From Dehalogenimonas sp. W (lineage in GTDB: Bacteria > Chloroflexota > Dehalococcoidia > Dehalococcoidales > Dehalococcoidaceae), in assembly GCF_037094495.1 (NCBI RefSeq), contig NZ_CP146612.1, positions 930,001 to 994,000 of the forward strand: a stretch of DNA of 64,000 nucleotides, read 5' to 3'. Numbering within the stretch: position 1 is the first letter of the stretch; the number at the start of each line of letters is the position of its first letter. The translations under genes and the position numbers were made by a program. The notes under the pieces were generated by a model, which was not told the DNA's origin, did no database searches, and saw only the letters and a program-made list of their open reading frames with translations. Positions 61,130 through 64,000 of the stretch are shown here, piece after piece.

Positions 61130-62608
61130 TCAGAGTCCGGCTTGTTCTAGTAACTGTCGTACTTTAGCTACGGCTGCATGAAGGCGTTTGGTGGTGCGCT
61201 CCCGCCCCAGCACCGCCATGGTCTCAAATAGCGGCGGTGAGACGTTCTGCCCGGTGACGGCTACCCGCAGACTACCGAAAAGTTGTCCCGGCTTGAGTTC
61301 TAATTCTTCGGCCAGGCTGCGGAGGCTGATTTCCATGGCATCAATGGTAAACTCCGGCATAGCTTCAATCCGGGCAAGCGAGGTTTCCAGCGCGGCCAGC
61401 GTCGGGGCCGCCGTCATTTTCTTGCCGATGAGGTCGGCAGGTAAATAAGCCAGTTCGTCGGTGAAAAAGAAACGGGTCAGCTCCGGCTGGTCCCGCAATT
61501 CTCCCAGTTTTTTCACCCGCTCCTGAACCAAGGCCAGCGCGTTCTTGACATAAACACGGTCAAAGTCGCCGGCTTCCGGTATTCCGGAAGTCAGAAAAGG
61601 TGTGGCGCGGTCGGTGAACTCATCCAGACTCAAGTCCCGGATGTAAACACCGTTCATCCAGTCCAGCTTTTCTACGTTGAAAATGGCGGCGGTTTTGGAA
61701 ACGCGGTCAATTGAGAAATTTTCAATAATCTGCCCGATAGTCATCAGTTCGGTCTTGTCATCCAAAGACCAGCCCAGCAGCGTCAGGAAATTAAGCATGG
61801 TTTCCGGCAGATAACCTTGTTCCTTGTAATCAATAATGGATACCGCACCGTGGCGCTTGGACAGTTTGGAACGGTCGGTGCCCAGAATCATCGGCAAATG
61901 GGCGAACAATGGTGGTTCATAGCCCAGAGCCCGGTAGAGCATCACATGGCGTGGGGCGCTGGACAGCCATTCCTCACCGCGGATGACATGGCTGATTTTC
62001 ATCTCGTGGTCATCCACGATATTAGCCAGGTGGTAGGTGGGAAAGCCGTCGCTCTTGAGTAATACAAAGTCATCCAGCAGGGAGTTGTCAAAGGTGACTT
62101 CGCCCCGAATCAGGTCGTTAAAGGTGGTGTTGCCGGACAACGGCACCTTGAATCTAACTACGGATTTAAGGCCTTCACCGGTAATAGTCTCCCGATCCCG
62201 ACAGTGGCGGTCATAACCGGGTGGCAGCTTGGCGGCGGTTTGGGCGGCTCGCAACTCTTCCAACCGTTCGGAGGAACAGATGCAGCGGTAGGCGAAGCCG
62301 TCGGCGATGAGTTTTTCAGCCGCCGCCTGGTATTTTCCCAGCCGTTCGGACTGAAAATAGGGCCCGTAATCCCCGCCCTTTATCGGGCCTTCGTCCCAGT
62401 TCAGACCCAGCCAGCGCAGACCGTCAAGGATGGCGTCCACTGCGCCTTCAACGTATCTGGTGCGGTCGGTGTCCTCAATCCGAACCAGGAAACTGCCGCC
62501 GTGATGCCGGGCGAACAGCCAGTTAAATAAGGCGGCGCGGATGTTGCCGACATGCGGGTAGCCAGTGGGTGAGGGTGCGTAACGCACCCTGATTTGCTTG
62601 TTCATCAT
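61130..62608 (-). CDS. gltX: Glutamyl-tRNA synthetase
   Basis: This 492-residue class I synthetase charges tRNA with glutamate. It has the HIGH-type motif as YPHVGNIR near residue 18 and the KMSKS-type motif as DRSKLSKRHG near 246, with the anticodon-binding helical domain after residue 320. Length is normal. Two adjacent ATGs start the frame (62608 and 62605), with AGAGGT upstream. Whether it is discriminating cannot be read from the sequence alone. Confidence 0.98.
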   Translation of the reverse strand: MMNKQIRVRYAPSPTGYPHVGNIRAALFNWLFARHHGGSFLVRIEDTDRTRYVEGAVDAILDGLRWLGLNWDEGPIKGGDYGPYFQSERLGKYQAAAEKLIADGFAYRCICSSERLEELRAAQTAAKLPPGYDRHCRDRETITGEGLKSVVRFKVPLSGNTTFNDLIRGEVTFDNSLLDDFVLLKSDGFPTYHLANIVDDHEMKISHVIRGEEWLSSAPRHVMLYRALGYEPPLFAHLPMILGTDRSKLSKRHGAVSIIDYKEQGYLPETMLNFLTLLGWSLDDKTELMTIGQIIENFSIDRVSKTAAIFNVEKLDWMNGVYIRDLSLDEFTDRATPFLTSGIPEAGDFDRVYVKNALALVQERVKKLGELRDQPELTRFFFTDELAYLPADLIGKKMTAAPTLAALETSLARIEAMPEFTIDAMEISLRSLAEELELKPGQLFGSLRVAVTGQNVSPPLFETMAVLGRERTTKRLHAAVAKVRQLLEQAGL

Positions 62609-62671
62609 ACCTCTGGTGTGAATAATACCGGTCTTTTTTATCGTCCTGTTCCGGGTCAGGAACGGCGGGAA

Positions 62672-63187
62672 TCAGGCACCCGCCGGCGGTGCGGCTCTCT
62701 CAGTTTCCGGCAGCCGGGGCACCTTGACGACATAAGTCTCCGCTATTTTATCATGCCAGCCCTGGCGGCGTTCATCAAAGGCGATCCACAACAGACCGAA
62801 GAAAAGCGGCAAGGTGGAAACTATTGTACCCAGCAACCGGGTGATGCCGTGTCCGGTGTCTACGTCGGTACCGTCGGTGCGGATTAACTTGATGCCGGCA
62901 GTAATCATGCCCAGCGTCTGGCCGCGCCAGGCCCACAAGGCCACGAAATATACACCGCTGAGCATTGCGGACACCGGATTGGCGATGGCCACAAAGGGAA
63001 TGGCTAGCAACGGCACATCAATGAAACCGCTCAGGTCAAAGAAATTACCGAAACCGAACCAGTGAAACGGAGTCAGGAACGAGGCAACGGCGCCCAGAAC
63101 CGACAGGTCAATAATGAAAGCCCCGAATCTTCGCCAGAATCCGGCGAATTCCAGAGCCAGCGGTGCTTTGTTCTTCTCAGAAATCAA
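62672..63187 (-). CDS. RDD-family membrane protein
   Basis: This 171-residue protein has the RDD pattern with three to four hydrophobic segments: FAGFWRRFGAFIIDLSVLGAV at the start (arginine-rich then aspartate) and WRGQTLGMITAGIKLIRTDG in the middle. Family function is unknown; some members are linked to sodium or proton antiport. It lies between gltX and the pseudouridine synthase on the same strand. Confidence 0.9.
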   Translation of the reverse strand: MISEKNKAPLALEFAGFWRRFGAFIIDLSVLGAVASFLTPFHWFGFGNFFDLSGFIDVPLLAIPFVAIANPVSAMLSGVYFVALWAWRGQTLGMITAGIKLIRTDGTDVDTGHGITRLLGTIVSTLPLFFGLLWIAFDERRQGWHDKIAETYVVKVPRLPETERAAPPAGA

Positions 63188-63249
63188 TCAGGACTCCCGC
63201 GGATGCTCGGATAACCGGGGCATATTATACAACGAAGGCGGAGCCGGAG

Positions 63250-64000
63250 CTAGGTCAAGCCGGACAGGGGCACGGCCAGATCAGCGGGCAGGTCCGAGGA
63301 AAAGGTCATTGCCGCCCCGGTTACCGGGTGCCGGAAGGCGAGACGGTGAGCGTGCAGGAACTGCCGGGGGAATCTTTCTGACTTCACACCATAAGTTGTG
63401 TCGCCCACCACCGGATAGCCGATGGCCGCCAGATGGACGCGAATCTGGTGTGTTCGGCCGGTAAATATACGGATTTCCAACAGTGTGTGGCCTTTGAACC
63501 GCTGCACAACCTTAAACTGGCTGCGGGCTTCCCGGCCGTTTTCGGTCACTGCCATCTTCTTCCGGTTGACCTGAGCCCGGCCGATGGACGCTTCAATAAT
63601 CCCTTCGGCCGGTTCTACGTTGCCTTTGACCAGCGCCAGATAAACCTTGGTCACCTCCCGGAGTTTGAACTGCTCTGAAAGAGCCGCCTGAATCTGCCTT
63701 GAGCGGGCCACTACCATCAAACCGGAAGTATCTTTGTCCAATCGGTGGACAATGCCCGGCCGTTCCCCACCGGCTTCAACCAGTTCAGGGAATCTGGCCA
63801 GGAGGGCATTCAGGAGCGTCCCTGAGGTGTGGCCGGGTGCGGGATGGGTGGTTAGCCCGGCGGGTTTGTTAATCACCGCCAGGTTGGCATCTTCATAGAC
63901 AACCTCAACATGGATGTTTTCTGCCATCGCTTCAATCGGCAGCGGTGGAGGAATCTCCAGTGAGATGAGGTCGCCGGATTTCAACGGATGAGACGGCTTC
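63250..64000 (-). CDS. RluD-family pseudouridine synthase, N-terminus outside the window
   Basis: The frame is open to the window edge and its first visible residues, KPSHPLKSGDLISLE, look like the end of an S4 RNA-binding domain, so the true start lies beyond 64000. The catalytic domain has HRLDKDTSGLMVVA with the essential aspartate, and the late GRTHQIRVHLAAIGYPVVGD block. It converts uridine to pseudouridine in ribosomal RNA, most like RluD. An internal TTG at 63984 is not the start. Confidence 0.95.
   Translation of the reverse strand, partial: KPSHPLKSGDLISLEIPPPLPIEAMAENIHVEVVYEDANLAVINKPAGLTTHPAPGHTSGTLLNALLARFPELVEAGGERPGIVHRLDKDTSGLMVVARSRQIQAALSEQFKLREVTKVYLALVKGNVEPAEGIIEASIGRAQVNRKKMAVTENGREARSQFKVVQRFKGHTLLEIRIFTGRTHQIRVHLAAIGYPVVGDTTYGVKSERFPRQFLHAHRLAFRHPVTGAAMTFSSDLPADLAVPLSGLT

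Noticed and set aside
1-64000. CRISPR arrays, insertion sequences, tRNA or rRNA genes
   Set aside because: I read the intergenic regions and saw no repeat-spacer pattern, transposase or cloverleaf sequence; a tRNAscan run would be needed to exclude a missed tRNA.

Overview
The window looks like chromosome of an organohalide-respiring Chloroflexota bacterium of the class Dehalococcoidia, most likely a Dehalogenimonas-like species. The signs are three Tat-exported reductive dehalogenase genes (rdhA), a cobalamin riboswitch, a small streamlined gene set with anaerobic redox proteins (hybrid-cluster protein, rubrerythrin), a hydrogenase-related ion-pumping complex, and high-affinity zinc/manganese uptake. 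I saw no IS element, CRISPR array, tRNA or rRNA. The assignment to genus is inference from gene content.

Layout. 1-3.1 kb: start of a PIG-L deacetylase, a CGGC protein with an ArsR regulator, and a propionate/acetate-CoA ligase. 3.2-5.7 kb: a cobalamin riboswitch with its own promoter and two tandem terminators, controlling a zinc alcohol-dehydrogenase-like enzyme and a TrpD-like phosphoribosyltransferase. 5.8-13 kb: a six-gene hyfBCEFGI-type operon whose large and small subunits have lost the NiFe and most or all of the FeS ligands (an Ehr-type complex). 13-21.7 kb: SemiSWEET, a large hybrid sensor kinase, an ABC-F protein, a glutamine cyclotransferase and hcp with an FNR-like box. 21.7-26.6 kb: a universal stress protein and the CIRCE-controlled hrcA-grpE-dnaK operon. 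26.7-32.6 kb: a lipoprotein, a metallo-beta-lactamase-fold protein, lgt, znuA-zur, an MFS exporter and pyrD.

32.7-42.8 kb holds the organohalide-respiration genes. rdhA1 and rdhA2 are almost identical copies and rdhA3 is a diverged paralogue; none has an rdhB anchor gene beside it. All three share a short RNA leader that folds into two tandem hairpins just before the ribosome binding site. rdhA2 and rdhA3 also share a near-identical promoter (TTGNCY-N17-GATAAT) abutted by a 16-bp palindrome, which rdhA1 lacks. Between rdhA1 and rdhA2 lie znuCB and a secreted beta-propeller/FnIII-like protein.

42.9-64 kb is mostly housekeeping: remA-gmk, phosphate uptake (pit plus DUF47), two cation-diffusion facilitators around trkA-trkH, rubrerythrin, CCA transferase, polA, a PAP2 phosphatase, mutM, an EamA transporter, an Asp/Glu racemase, rpsU, a 44-residue protein with its own terminator, a radical SAM protein, gltX, an RDD protein and a partial rluD-type pseudouridine synthase.

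The themes that tie the window together are corrinoid-dependent dehalogenation (rdhA trio, cobalamin riboswitch), membrane energy conversion (Ehr complex) and metal homeostasis. Several genes have a TATAAT box only 6 nt before the start codon, which suggests leaderless transcripts.
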